From an uncultured Parabacteroides sp. (GTDB taxonomy: Bacteria > Bacteroidota > Bacteroidia > Bacteroidales > Tannerellaceae), in assembly GCF_905196875.1 (NCBI RefSeq), contig NZ_CAJJWO010000022.1:9824-73823 (forward strand): 64,000 nucleotides of DNA. The letters are read 5' to 3'. Made by a program: the position numbers and the translations under genes. The notes under the pieces were generated by a model, which saw only the letters and a list, made by a program, of their open reading frames with translations, had not been told where the DNA came from and did not search any database. Below are positions 26,661 through 35,291 of this stretch, in pieces. Numbering within the stretch: position 1 is the stretch's first letter; each line of letters opens with the position of its first letter.

Positions 26661-28184
26661 ATGTCAAAATACGTTATTGCACACGACTTAGGTACGAGTG
26701 GCAACAAGGCGACTTTGTTCGACGAAGAGGGCAAACTGGTTGCCTCCCATGTAGCCTCTTACCGTACCGATTATGCTGCCGGCAACCGGGCAGAACAAAA
26801 TCCTGCCGACTGGTGGAAGGCGATCGTTGAAACAACCAACGCTTTACTGCAAATCGTTTCGCCGGATGATATCGCCGGGGTTGCCCTGAGCGGACAAATG
26901 ATGGGCTGCTTATGCATCGATAAAAAAGGAAATCCCCTTTATCCCCACCTGTTGTATTGCGACCAGCGTTCGCAGGAGGAGGAAGCGTTCCTGGCTGGAA
27001 AAATCGACCCGCTTCATTTTTACGAGATAACAGGCCATCGTATCAGTGCCTCTTATTCGATAGAAAAGCTCATGTGGATACGGAAACATCTGCCGGAAGT
27101 ATTTGCGAATACTTACAAAATGCTCAATGCAAAGGATTATATCAATTTCCGTCTTTGCGGTACGATAGCCACCGACCCGTCGGATGCTTCCGGCACGAAT
27201 GCCTACGATCTGAATCGCTGGGCCTGGAGCGAAGAGATCATCGAAGCGGCAGGACTGGATATGTCACTCTTCCCCGAAGTACGTTCCTCCATCGACGTGA
27301 TAGGCGAAGTGACGGAAGAGGCAGCCAAAGCTACCGGACTCCGAAAAGGGACACCGGTCATTTGCGGAGGAGGCGACGGCAGTTGTGCCGGAGTAGGCGT
27401 TGGCTGCGTAGCTCCGGGAACATCTTATAACTACCTGGGATCTTCCTCATGGGTGGCCCTGACCGTAGAAAAACCCGTTGTCGACGAACAACGGCGCACG
27501 ATGAACTGGGCACATGTCGTACCCGGTATGCTTCATCCATCCGGCACGATGCAAACGGCAGGAGCCAGCTACAACTGGATGGTTCAGCAACTGTGTCAAC
27601 AGGAACTGGAAGAGGCCAAACTCCGGAAAGGAAATGTATACGAACTGATCGACGAACAGATCCGGAAATCACCGATAGGCTCCAACAAACTATTGTTCCT
27701 GCCCTATCTGATGGGCGAACGTTCTCCGCGTTGGAATGTAAATGCCAAAGGTGCATTTATCGGACTGACCGTTGGACATACGCATGCCGATATGCTCCGT
27801 TCCGTCATGGAAGGTATCACCCTCAACCTGGGACTTATCGTAAATATATTCCGCAACCACGTGCCGGTCGAGAATATGACGGTGATAGGCGGCTGTGCCA
27901 AAAACCCCATCTGGCAACAGATGATGGCCGACATCTATCAGACAGAAATAAAGATACCGAACTACCTGGAAGAAGCCACCTCGATGGGTGCCGCTATCCT
28001 GGCCGGTATCGGAGCGGGATTGTTCAAGGACTTCAGCGTGACCGACCGCTTTATCCATATCGATAAGAAGATCAGCCCGATCGCGGCCAATGTGGAGAAA
28101 TATCAGGAATTAATCGGAGTATTCGATAAGACATACGACCATTTGAAAGAAGTTTATACGGACTTGTCGAATTTAAATCTATAA
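26661..28184 (+). CDS. FGGY family carbohydrate kinase (xylulokinase-like)
   Basis: A 507-residue cytosolic kinase. The N-terminal ATPase motif is IAHDLGTSGNKATLFDEEG. The central catalytic region has the family Asp after CGGGDGSCAGVG. The FGGY C-terminal signature is MEGITLNLGLIVNIFR with the nucleotide-binding VIGGCAKNPIWQQMMADI. It resembles xylulokinases most (LPYLMGERSPRWN), but FGGY kinases change substrate easily. It stands between the small membrane proteins and a zinc alcohol dehydrogenase plus DeoC, so it probably phosphorylates the ketose produced by the dehydrogenase or the incoming sugar. Confidence 0.92.
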   Translation: MSKYVIAHDLGTSGNKATLFDEEGKLVASHVASYRTDYAAGNRAEQNPADWWKAIVETTNALLQIVSPDDIAGVALSGQMMGCLCIDKKGNPLYPHLLYCDQRSQEEEAFLAGKIDPLHFYEITGHRISASYSIEKLMWIRKHLPEVFANTYKMLNAKDYINFRLCGTIATDPSDASGTNAYDLNRWAWSEEIIEAAGLDMSLFPEVRSSIDVIGEVTEEAAKATGLRKGTPVICGGGDGSCAGVGVGCVAPGTSYNYLGSSSWVALTVEKPVVDEQRRTMNWAHVVPGMLHPSGTMQTAGASYNWMVQQLCQQELEEAKLRKGNVYELIDEQIRKSPIGSNKLLFLPYLMGERSPRWNVNAKGAFIGLTVGHTHADMLRSVMEGITLNLGLIVNIFRNHVPVENMTVIGGCAKNPIWQQMMADIYQTEIKIPNYLEEATSMGAAILAGIGAGLFKDFSVTDRFIHIDKKISPIAANVEKYQELIGVFDKTYDHLKEVYTDLSNLNL

Positions 28185-28192
28185 GAAAGAAT

Positions 28193-29239
28193 ATGAAAGG
28201 ACAAATGAAAAGCGTAATCGCAACAGCTCCCGGAGTAGTAGAGATCCGGGAGATAGATATACCGGCTATCACACCCTATCAGGCTTTGGTAAAAACCGAA
28301 ATGGTAGCCTTGTGTAATGCAACCGACAGTAAACTGATATCCGGACATTTCCCCGGGGCAGACCAGTTCCCGATGGCTTTGGGACATGAGAATGTAGGTA
28401 TTGTTGTAGAAGTCGGGGCCAAAGTCCGCAACTTCCGTGTGGGCGACAGGGCCATCGGCGGATTGAATGCCACCTTTACAACTCCGGGATTGAATAGTGC
28501 CTGGGGTGGTTTCAGTGAATATGTCGTCGTGAACGATTTCGAAGTTTTGCAGGAAGAAGGCCTCGCCACACCGGAGCAGGGCTGCTGGGACAGCTTTGAA
28601 ATTCAGAATGCCGTACCTGCCGATATACAGCCGGAAGAAGCGGTAATCGCTTGCACCTGGCGTGAGATAGTCGGCGCATTTAAAGACTTCCGTCTGGCTC
28701 CGGGCAAGAAAGTAATGGTATTCGGTGCCGGTCCCGTCGGACTGAGTTTCGTCAAACTGGGTAAACTGTTCGGTCTGGGGCAAGTAGATATCGTCGACAT
28801 GCTCCCCGCCAAACTGGAACTGGCCAAACAGATGGGAGCCGACAACGGGTATACTCCGGCAGAAATCGCCACCCCTGAATTTATAGCTACGGCCAACCGT
28901 TCGTACGACACTATCATCGACGCAGTCGGTTTGCCATCCATCGTAAACTCGGCTCTGCCGCTTATCAAAATGGCCGGCGACATTTGTGTCTACGGTGTGA
29001 TGACTAAAAACCCGACGATCGATTTAGATCAGGCTCCATACAACTTCAACCTCTACATCCACCGCTGGCCGACTCGTTCGGAAGAGAAACGGGCCATGAT
29101 TGCACTGACCGGATGGATACGCGAAGGTCGTCTGTCCGCCTCCGATTTTATCTCCCATCGCTTTAAGATAGAACAAATAAACGAGGCTCTGGAAGCCGTA
29201 AAACGTAACGAAGTAATAAAAACAGTATTAACATTCTAA
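28193..29239 (+). CDS. Zinc-dependent alcohol (polyol/sugar) dehydrogenase
   Basis: A 348-residue medium-chain dehydrogenase. The catalytic zinc region has Cys in ALCNATDSK and His-Glu in ALGHENVGIVVEVG. The Rossmann fold shows VFGAGPVGLSFVKLGKLFG followed by the acidic VDIVDM, an NAD rather than NADP preference by family rules. The four-cysteine structural zinc lobe of horse-liver-type enzymes is missing. It starts 8 bp after the kinase gene. Together with the kinase it gives the usual polyol scheme of oxidation then phosphorylation. The exact alcohol is unknown. Confidence 0.9.
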   Translation: MKGQMKSVIATAPGVVEIREIDIPAITPYQALVKTEMVALCNATDSKLISGHFPGADQFPMALGHENVGIVVEVGAKVRNFRVGDRAIGGLNATFTTPGLNSAWGGFSEYVVVNDFEVLQEEGLATPEQGCWDSFEIQNAVPADIQPEEAVIACTWREIVGAFKDFRLAPGKKVMVFGAGPVGLSFVKLGKLFGLGQVDIVDMLPAKLELAKQMGADNGYTPAEIATPEFIATANRSYDTIIDAVGLPSIVNSALPLIKMAGDICVYGVMTKNPTIDLDQAPYNFNLYIHRWPTRSEEKRAMIALTGWIREGRLSASDFISHRFKIEQINEALEAVKRNEVIKTVLTF

Positions 29240-29251
29240 ACATCATTTATC

Positions 29252-29947
29252 ATGAACGAAATAATCGCAAACCTAACAGCAGAACAATTAGCAGGAATGA
29301 TCGACCATACCTTCCTGAAACCTTTCGGCACGGCAGAGAACATCGAAAAGCTTTGTGCCGAAGCACGGAAATATGAATTCGCAATGGTAGCCATCAATCC
29401 GGCCGAAGTAGAAACCTGCGTCAAACTACTGGAAGGTTCGCCTGTTCGTGTCGGTGCAGCCATCGGCTTTCCGTTAGGCCAGACGACCACCGAATGCAAA
29501 GCGTTCGAAACACGCGATGCCATCGAAAAAGGAGCAACGGAAATCGATACAGTAATCAACGTCCGTGCTTTGCAAAAGGGAAGATTGGATATTGTAAAGA
29601 AAGAAATCGAAGATATGGTAGCCATCTGCAAACCGGCAGGTGTCATTTGTAAAGTCATTCTGGAAACCTGCTACCTGTCTGATGCAGAAAAGGAAACAGT
29701 CTGCCAAATCGCCAAAGAAGCAGGTGTCGATTTCGTGAAAACCTCTACCGGTTTCGGAACAGCCGGAGCCACCGTTGAAGACGTTGCCCTGATGCGCCGC
29801 GTAGTAGGTCCGGAGATCGGAGTAAAAGCAGCAGGCGGTATCCGCGACCTGGATACGGCATTAGCCATGATTAAAGCAGGCGCTACCCGCATCGGTACGT
29901 CAAGCGGAGTCTCAATCGTAGAAGCGTATAAAGTTTCACTAGGTTGA
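29252..29947 (+). CDS. deoC: Deoxyribose-phosphate aldolase
   Basis: A 231-residue class I aldolase. The Schiff-base lysine lies in DFVKTSTGF and the second catalytic lysine in GVKAAGGIR; the N-terminal IDHTFLKPFGT is also characteristic. The known reaction splits 2-deoxyribose-5-phosphate into acetaldehyde and glyceraldehyde-3-phosphate. Here it lies in a kinase/dehydrogenase cluster, not with nucleoside genes, so it may act on another 2-deoxy or ketose phosphate made by the upstream enzymes. The end of the gene abuts a 22-bp palindromic array. Confidence 0.94.
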   Translation: MNEIIANLTAEQLAGMIDHTFLKPFGTAENIEKLCAEARKYEFAMVAINPAEVETCVKLLEGSPVRVGAAIGFPLGQTTTECKAFETRDAIEKGATEIDTVINVRALQKGRLDIVKKEIEDMVAICKPAGVICKVILETCYLSDAEKETVCQIAKEAGVDFVKTSTGFGTAGATVEDVALMRRVVGPEIGVKAAGGIRDLDTALAMIKAGATRIGTSSGVSIVEAYKVSLG

Positions 29948-30055
29948 AACAAAAGTTTCTTCGGTATGAAACAACTGTTTCACCTAAGAGAAACAACTGT
30001 TTCATGCTGAAGAAACTAATTGAAACAAACTAAGCGGTTTCAATTTATTCCGCAA
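29946..30055. repeat. 22-bp periodic palindrome array (GAAACAnnTGTTTC), about 5 units
   Basis: GAAAC begins at 29946, 29968, 29990 and 30012, each exactly 22 bp after the previous. The first three are paired with GTTTC at 29955, 29977 and 29999, making dyads such as TGAAACAACTGTTTCA. A fifth unit (30034) is a GCGG...CCGC dyad. AATTGAAAC (30018-30026) and GTTTCAATT (30037-30045) form another 9-bp inverted repeat. The array fills most of the gap between deoC and the next gene. Confidence 0.85.
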
Positions 30056-30084
30056 AGCGGATCATTAAGAAAGAAGGGAGTAGA

Positions 30085-32574
30085 ATGAATAACTTACACA
30101 AAATAGGAATGGGACTTATATGCCTTGTCCTGGCAGCTTGCCAGCATAAGGAAAGTACATATAAGGATCATCATCCTGTCGATAAGCAGGAATTTATAAC
30201 AGAGATACAAAACCGGTTCAATAAGATAAAGGCAACCGAAGGAATTGTTTCGAAAGACAGTACGGCTTCCCTCATCCGGGAAGCACATCTGCATTTATAC
30301 CATCACTATCCGGTTTACTACGACTGGTGGCTACAGGATGGAAGCGATGTAAAATGGTTCGACAAATCATTGTCCGAGCAGATCAGCGAACGCCTGCACA
30401 AATTGCAGCAGGAAACAAAAGTAACCAATACGCCCGAAAGCATCACACAGGCTATCTCCTCTTATCTGGATGCCTGTCAGGCACGAAGAGAACAGCGGCT
30501 GGCGTCCTTCGTAAAAAGTACTCCTGAAGTTGTGTTTACCAAATTCCGCACGTTACGCCCGTCTTTCTTTGCTTATACGGAAGGTTTGTCGGATGCCCGC
30601 GCAGAATGTAATTTCTTTGCGGGAGGTGAGCTGGCTTACTTCAGGATGGACGGTATCTGGGCAAAGGAAGAGACACTATTGAAAGATACAGCCGGCGTTT
30701 TCCGTGATCCGGACGTACATTTCGATGGAAAGCATGTAGTATTTGCATGGAAGAAGTCGCAGAAAGAAGACGACTTCCACCTGTATGAAATGGAAATGCC
30801 GGCCCGGAAACTAAAGCAGCTTACTTCCGGACTGGGATTTGCCGACATAGAACCGATCTACCTGCCAGATGAAAATATTATGTTCAACTCCACCCGCAAC
30901 GGTAGCTCGGTAGATTGCTGGACCGTAGAAGTCAGCAACCTGTATCTTTGCGACCGCGAAGGACGTTATATGCGGCAAGTAGGTTTCGACCAGGTGCATA
31001 CGTCTAACCCGACATTGCTCGACGACGGCCGCGTGGTCTATACCCGCTGGGAATACAACGACCGCGGACAGGTATTCATGCAACCGCTCTGCCAGATGAA
31101 TCCGGACGGTACCGGACAGGCTGAGTATTACGGAGGAAACAGCTTCTTCCCTACCACCGTCACGCATACCCGTCAAATCCCCGGAACGCGTAAGGTGATG
31201 GCAACCATCCTCGGACACCACACCCCACAGCACGGCAAACTATGTATCATCGACCCCGAAGCGGGACGCGACGAGAACGAAGGCGTTATGCTGGTGGCTC
31301 CGCTTCACAAACCGGAAGCCGTAAAAGTCGATACATACGGACAGTTCGGCGATCAGTTCCAGCACCCTTACCCCTTGAATGAAGAGGAATTCCTGATTTC
31401 CTATACGCCGTTGGGCTATCATGTAGGTCACCCGATGGAATTCGGAATCTACTGGATGACACCGGACGGAGAACGCGAACTATTGGTTTCGGATGCCAGC
31501 CTGTCCTGCAATCAGCCCGTTCTGCTGGCTGAACGTGAACGTCCTTTCGAGCGTGTAAACAACGTGGATTACACAAAAGAGGAAGGTATCTACTATATGC
31601 AGAACATTTACGAAGGGAACGGTTTGAAAGGTATCCAGCCGGGAACAATCAAAAAGCTGCGGATTGTAGAACCCATCTACCGTGTAGCCAGTATCGGTGC
31701 GGCTTTCGGGTTTGATGCAGGTGGCGGAGGACACGCTTTCTCTCCGGTGGGAGTCGGCAATGCCAGCTGGGATGTTAAACGGATACTCGGCACGGCCGAT
31801 GTGCAGCCGGACGGTTCCGCCTTCTTCACAGTGCCTTGCCGCACACCTTTATACTTCCAGGCATTGGATGAAAACAACCGGGTTGTACAGACCATGCGTA
31901 GCTGGTCGACCCTGCAACCGGGAGAAACACAAAGTTGCGTAGGATGCCACGAACATAAAAACACAGTTCCGGTCGCTTCGCATCCGGTATCTATGGCGAT
32001 GAACACCGGTATCCAAAAGATCGAGCCGGAAGGGATCGGCGACCGTAGCTTCAGCTATATCAAAGAGGTGCAGCCTATCTGGGATGCGCATTGCATCTCC
32101 TGTCATGACGGAGTGAAAAGCAAGCTGAGCCTGAAAGGTGAGTTGAAAGTAGTCGATCAACAGACAAAGCGCAAGTTCTCAGACTCCTATCTAAATCTGA
32201 CTCACGCCCGTAAAATGACCGAAGGCAACGACTCCTGGCAGGGAGACGCTCATCACCCGGAAGTAAACTGGATAAGCAACCTGTCCGAACCGACATTACT
32301 CGCCCCCTATTTTGCCGGTTCCAACACAAGCAATCTGATCAAACGGCTTGAAAACGGGCATGGCGGATGCAACCTGAGTAAGGAAGAAATGGAAACGATC
32401 GCTTTATGGATCGACCTATGCGTACCCTTCATCGGTGACTATCGGGAAGCAAACAACTGGACACAGGAGGAGAAGGATTACTATACATACTATGAGAAGA
32501 AGCGGGAAACATCCCGGGCTGCCGAGAAAGAAAACATCCGTCAGTATCTTCAATCATTAAAAGCAAAGAAGTAA
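30085..32574 (+). CDS. HzsA-related c-type cytochrome lipoprotein
   Basis: An 829-residue lipoprotein (VLAAC lipobox, Cys19). It has the same plan as the protein at 10471-13800 without the SUMF1 tail: a helical N-terminal part, a propeller with TolB-like repeats (YEMEMPARKLKQLTSGLGF, DPDVHFDGKHVVFAWKKS), then haem motifs CVGCH (from residue 618) and CISCH (from 670). Shared blocks include MQNIYEGNGLKGIQPGTIKK and GCHEHKNTVPV. It is 5 bp upstream of the dihaem cytochrome gene. Known HzsA relatives outside anammox bacteria have no described activity. A periplasmic electron-transfer or oxidoreductase role for sugar catabolism is inferred from context. Confidence 0.85.
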   Translation: MNNLHKIGMGLICLVLAACQHKESTYKDHHPVDKQEFITEIQNRFNKIKATEGIVSKDSTASLIREAHLHLYHHYPVYYDWWLQDGSDVKWFDKSLSEQISERLHKLQQETKVTNTPESITQAISSYLDACQARREQRLASFVKSTPEVVFTKFRTLRPSFFAYTEGLSDARAECNFFAGGELAYFRMDGIWAKEETLLKDTAGVFRDPDVHFDGKHVVFAWKKSQKEDDFHLYEMEMPARKLKQLTSGLGFADIEPIYLPDENIMFNSTRNGSSVDCWTVEVSNLYLCDREGRYMRQVGFDQVHTSNPTLLDDGRVVYTRWEYNDRGQVFMQPLCQMNPDGTGQAEYYGGNSFFPTTVTHTRQIPGTRKVMATILGHHTPQHGKLCIIDPEAGRDENEGVMLVAPLHKPEAVKVDTYGQFGDQFQHPYPLNEEEFLISYTPLGYHVGHPMEFGIYWMTPDGERELLVSDASLSCNQPVLLAERERPFERVNNVDYTKEEGIYYMQNIYEGNGLKGIQPGTIKKLRIVEPIYRVASIGAAFGFDAGGGGHAFSPVGVGNASWDVKRILGTADVQPDGSAFFTVPCRTPLYFQALDENNRVVQTMRSWSTLQPGETQSCVGCHEHKNTVPVASHPVSMAMNTGIQKIEPEGIGDRSFSYIKEVQPIWDAHCISCHDGVKSKLSLKGELKVVDQQTKRKFSDSYLNLTHARKMTEGNDSWQGDAHHPEVNWISNLSEPTLLAPYFAGSNTSNLIKRLENGHGGCNLSKEEMETIALWIDLCVPFIGDYREANNWTQEEKDYYTYYEKKRETSRAAEKENIRQYLQSLKAKK

Positions 32575-32579
32575 AGATT

Positions 32580-34376
32580 ATGAAAATAAACCGGACTTAT
32601 ATAGCCTGCCTGTGCCTCATCGCCCTGGCAGGATGCAACGCAAATGATGTCTTTGCTCCGGATCATATATGGAGTGCCGGCCAAGAAAACGGACTTCTGG
32701 TGACAAACCGGGATAAAAAAGAAATATGCCTCATCGATACCCATTTAAAAAATACGGGTATCAAAGTGACATTGCCAACCGCCGCCAACGACCTGACGGA
32801 AACGCCCGACCGGCATATCTGGGTGGTATGCGACGGCGTCGGAGGTTCTTTATGCGAGTTGAACGGGAAAGACCTGTCCCTTATCTCCCAAACAGCATTG
32901 GGACATACTCCTTCTGCCCTCTTATTCAACCGGCAGACAGGTTCATTATGGACAACCCAACGCTTCAACAATGAGCTGTGGGAAATATCTCCGAAGACAA
33001 AAGAAGTGTTGAGCCGGATCAGCGTAGGCCGCGAACCGGTAGACATCGTCTCATTCGCTGGCGACAGCTTATTACTGGTTGCCAACAACCTGCCGGAAAT
33101 GTCATCGCTTACGTATCCGATTGCCTGCCAACTGGATATTGTCGATGTAAACAATAAAAAGGTGGTGAAACGCTTACAGCTTCCAAACGGTTCTACGGAT
33201 GTAAAAGCATTAGCTACGGACAGTAAAGGCGATTACGCGTATGCCGTCCATTTACTGGCACGCTACCAGCTCCCTACCAACCAGGTAGACCGGGGATGGA
33301 TGAGTACGAATGTCCTGTCCGTCATCAACCTGCACACACAGGAAGTGGAGAATACAGTTCTGTTGGACACTCCGCAGAAAGGCGCCTCCAATCCGTGGAA
33401 CGTTGTCGTCTCTCCTGATGATAGTAAAATATGGGTATCTGTCTCCGGAACTCACGAACTGGTATGTGTAGACAGAACCTCATTGCATGACCGCCTGGCA
33501 CGGGCAAAGGAGGGCGAGAAAGTAACTCCTTCGACCAAAGATTATGCGCATATCCCGGATGATGCCGGTTTTTTATACGGTATCCGCGATTTCTACAAAA
33601 CGCAGGGGAAAGGTCCCCGTGCCCTGTACGTCACACCGGATAAAGTCTATACGGCAAATTACTATACCGGAGAGTTGGTTGCCTTCAACGGAAGCGGCAA
33701 GGATATGGTTTCTTCCTCATTGGGTACGGCACTCGCATCCACTCAAAAAGGGAAAGGCGATATGTATTTCCACGATGCTTCCATCGGCTTCCAGGAATGG
33801 CAGAGTTGTGCCAGTTGCCACCCCAACGATGCCCGCATGGACGGCTTGAACTGGGATTTATTAAACGACGGCATGGGGAATCCTAAAAATACCAAGACAT
33901 TGGTTTTATCCCACCAGACTCCTCCTTGTATGGTTTCCGGTATTCGCAAAGATGCGGAAACGGCCGTTATATCAGGTATCAAATATATCTTATTTGCTGC
34001 TTCGACAGAAGAAATAGCTCCGGCCATCGATACCTATCTGAAGTCACTGGCACCTGTTCCAAGTCCTTATCTGGTAAACGGTAATTTATCCGAAGCCGCC
34101 CAAAAAGGGAAAGAACATTTCGGGAAGAACTGTGCGTCTTGTCATTCGGGTACTTATTATACGGATATGAAACAGTACAAGGTAAACTGGACGAACGGGC
34201 CGGATAAGAATGTAAAAATGGATGTTCCCGCCTTAAACGAAGTATGGAGAACAGCCCCCTATCTGTATGACGGGCGCAGCTACACCATGCAGGAAATGCT
34301 GAAAGTGCACGGCCCTGCCGAAACATTATCAGATAACGAACTCAACGATCTGGCAGAATATGTCTTATCTCTATAA
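32580..34376 (+). CDS. Dihaem cytochrome c with YVTN-type propeller
   Basis: A 598-residue lipoprotein (LALAGC lipobox). Residues about 35-370 form a YVTN/NHL-like propeller (ENGLLVTNRDKKEICLIDTH, VVSPDDSKIWVSVSG). The C-terminal third has two c-haem motifs, CASCH from residue 410 and CASCH from 518, in the layout of dihaem cytochrome c peroxidase/MauG relatives; the segment MDVPALNEVWRTAPYLYDGR is characteristic of that family. It lies between the HzsA-like and small propeller genes, so the three probably form one periplasmic redox unit. The donor and acceptor are unknown. Confidence 0.87.
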   Translation: MKINRTYIACLCLIALAGCNANDVFAPDHIWSAGQENGLLVTNRDKKEICLIDTHLKNTGIKVTLPTAANDLTETPDRHIWVVCDGVGGSLCELNGKDLSLISQTALGHTPSALLFNRQTGSLWTTQRFNNELWEISPKTKEVLSRISVGREPVDIVSFAGDSLLLVANNLPEMSSLTYPIACQLDIVDVNNKKVVKRLQLPNGSTDVKALATDSKGDYAYAVHLLARYQLPTNQVDRGWMSTNVLSVINLHTQEVENTVLLDTPQKGASNPWNVVVSPDDSKIWVSVSGTHELVCVDRTSLHDRLARAKEGEKVTPSTKDYAHIPDDAGFLYGIRDFYKTQGKGPRALYVTPDKVYTANYYTGELVAFNGSGKDMVSSSLGTALASTQKGKGDMYFHDASIGFQEWQSCASCHPNDARMDGLNWDLLNDGMGNPKNTKTLVLSHQTPPCMVSGIRKDAETAVISGIKYILFAASTEEIAPAIDTYLKSLAPVPSPYLVNGNLSEAAQKGKEHFGKNCASCHSGTYYTDMKQYKVNWTNGPDKNVKMDVPALNEVWRTAPYLYDGRSYTMQEMLKVHGPAETLSDNELNDLAEYVLSL

Positions 34377-34385
34377 AACAGCATT

Positions 34386-35267
34386 ATGAAACATTTCGCT
34401 CATATATTTGTACTTTCCTGCATTCACTGCTTTAGTGTACTGGCACAATGCGGGAACTTTGCCGGAGCCGATTATTCCCAGGGGATCGTTTTCATTATGG
34501 AAAACAACAAGATCGTCTGGCAACATGAGGCTCCGGAATCGAATGATCTCTGGGTACTTCCGAATGGGAACTTATTGTTTTCGGTTGGTAAAGGAGTATT
34601 GGAAGTGACCCGGCAAAACGATACCGTCTTTTATTACGCATCGGAAAGTCCCGTCTTCGCCTGCCAACGTCTGAAAAACGGGAATACTTTTATCGGTGAA
34701 TGCAATGCCGGACGCTTACTGGAAGTCTCTCCCGGGGGGAAAATCGTAAACGAGGTATGCATCCTGCCGGAAGGTGTCTCGGACGGAACATTTGCCTTTA
34801 TGCGTAATGCCCGCAAACTGGATAATGGCAATTATCTGGTTGCGCATTACGGAGGGGAATATGTCAAAGAATACAATTCAAAAGGGGAAGTAGTCTGGCA
34901 GGTACAGGTCCCCGGCGGTCCCCATTCGGTGATCCGGTTGCCGAACGGCCACACACTGGTCGCCGTAGCCGATAAGACACAGAATCCCCGCATCGTCGAA
35001 TTAGACAAAAAAGGCAACACCGTATGGGAAATATCCAACAGGGATATTCCCGGAGAGCCTTTAAAGTTTCTGGGAGGTATGCAATATTTCCCCGACGGGC
35101 GTTTGCTCTTCACCAACTGGGTCGGGCATGTGAATCCTGACAAACGGGATCATCTGTTCCTGGTAGACAGGGATAAGAACATTCTCTGTACATTAAAGGA
35201 TCAGGAAGGAATACAAACCATGTCTTCCGTATTCAGCCTGGATGAAAATACCGGTTCGCTTCATTAA
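34386..35267 (+). CDS. Secreted beta-propeller protein, paralogue of 13797-14684
   Basis: A 293-residue exported protein with a signal peptide (ending near VLAQCGN). Its propeller repeats resemble those of the lipoprotein next to the first HzsA-like gene: MENNKIVWQHEAPESNDLWV, EVTRQNDTVFYYASESP, EYNSKGEVVWQVQVPGGPHS and ELDKKGNTVWEISN. Blades of the NGNT/W type are found in PQQ-dependent and arylsulfotransferase-like proteins. No catalytic His or metal site is obvious. Conserved pairing with HzsA-related proteins suggests a binding or scaffold role. Confidence 0.8.
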   Translation: MKHFAHIFVLSCIHCFSVLAQCGNFAGADYSQGIVFIMENNKIVWQHEAPESNDLWVLPNGNLLFSVGKGVLEVTRQNDTVFYYASESPVFACQRLKNGNTFIGECNAGRLLEVSPGGKIVNEVCILPEGVSDGTFAFMRNARKLDNGNYLVAHYGGEYVKEYNSKGEVVWQVQVPGGPHSVIRLPNGHTLVAVADKTQNPRIVELDKKGNTVWEISNRDIPGEPLKFLGGMQYFPDGRLLFTNWVGHVNPDKRDHLFLVDRDKNILCTLKDQEGIQTMSSVFSLDENTGSLH

Positions 35268-35291
35268 AACAGTTATTCAAACAACAGCTAT

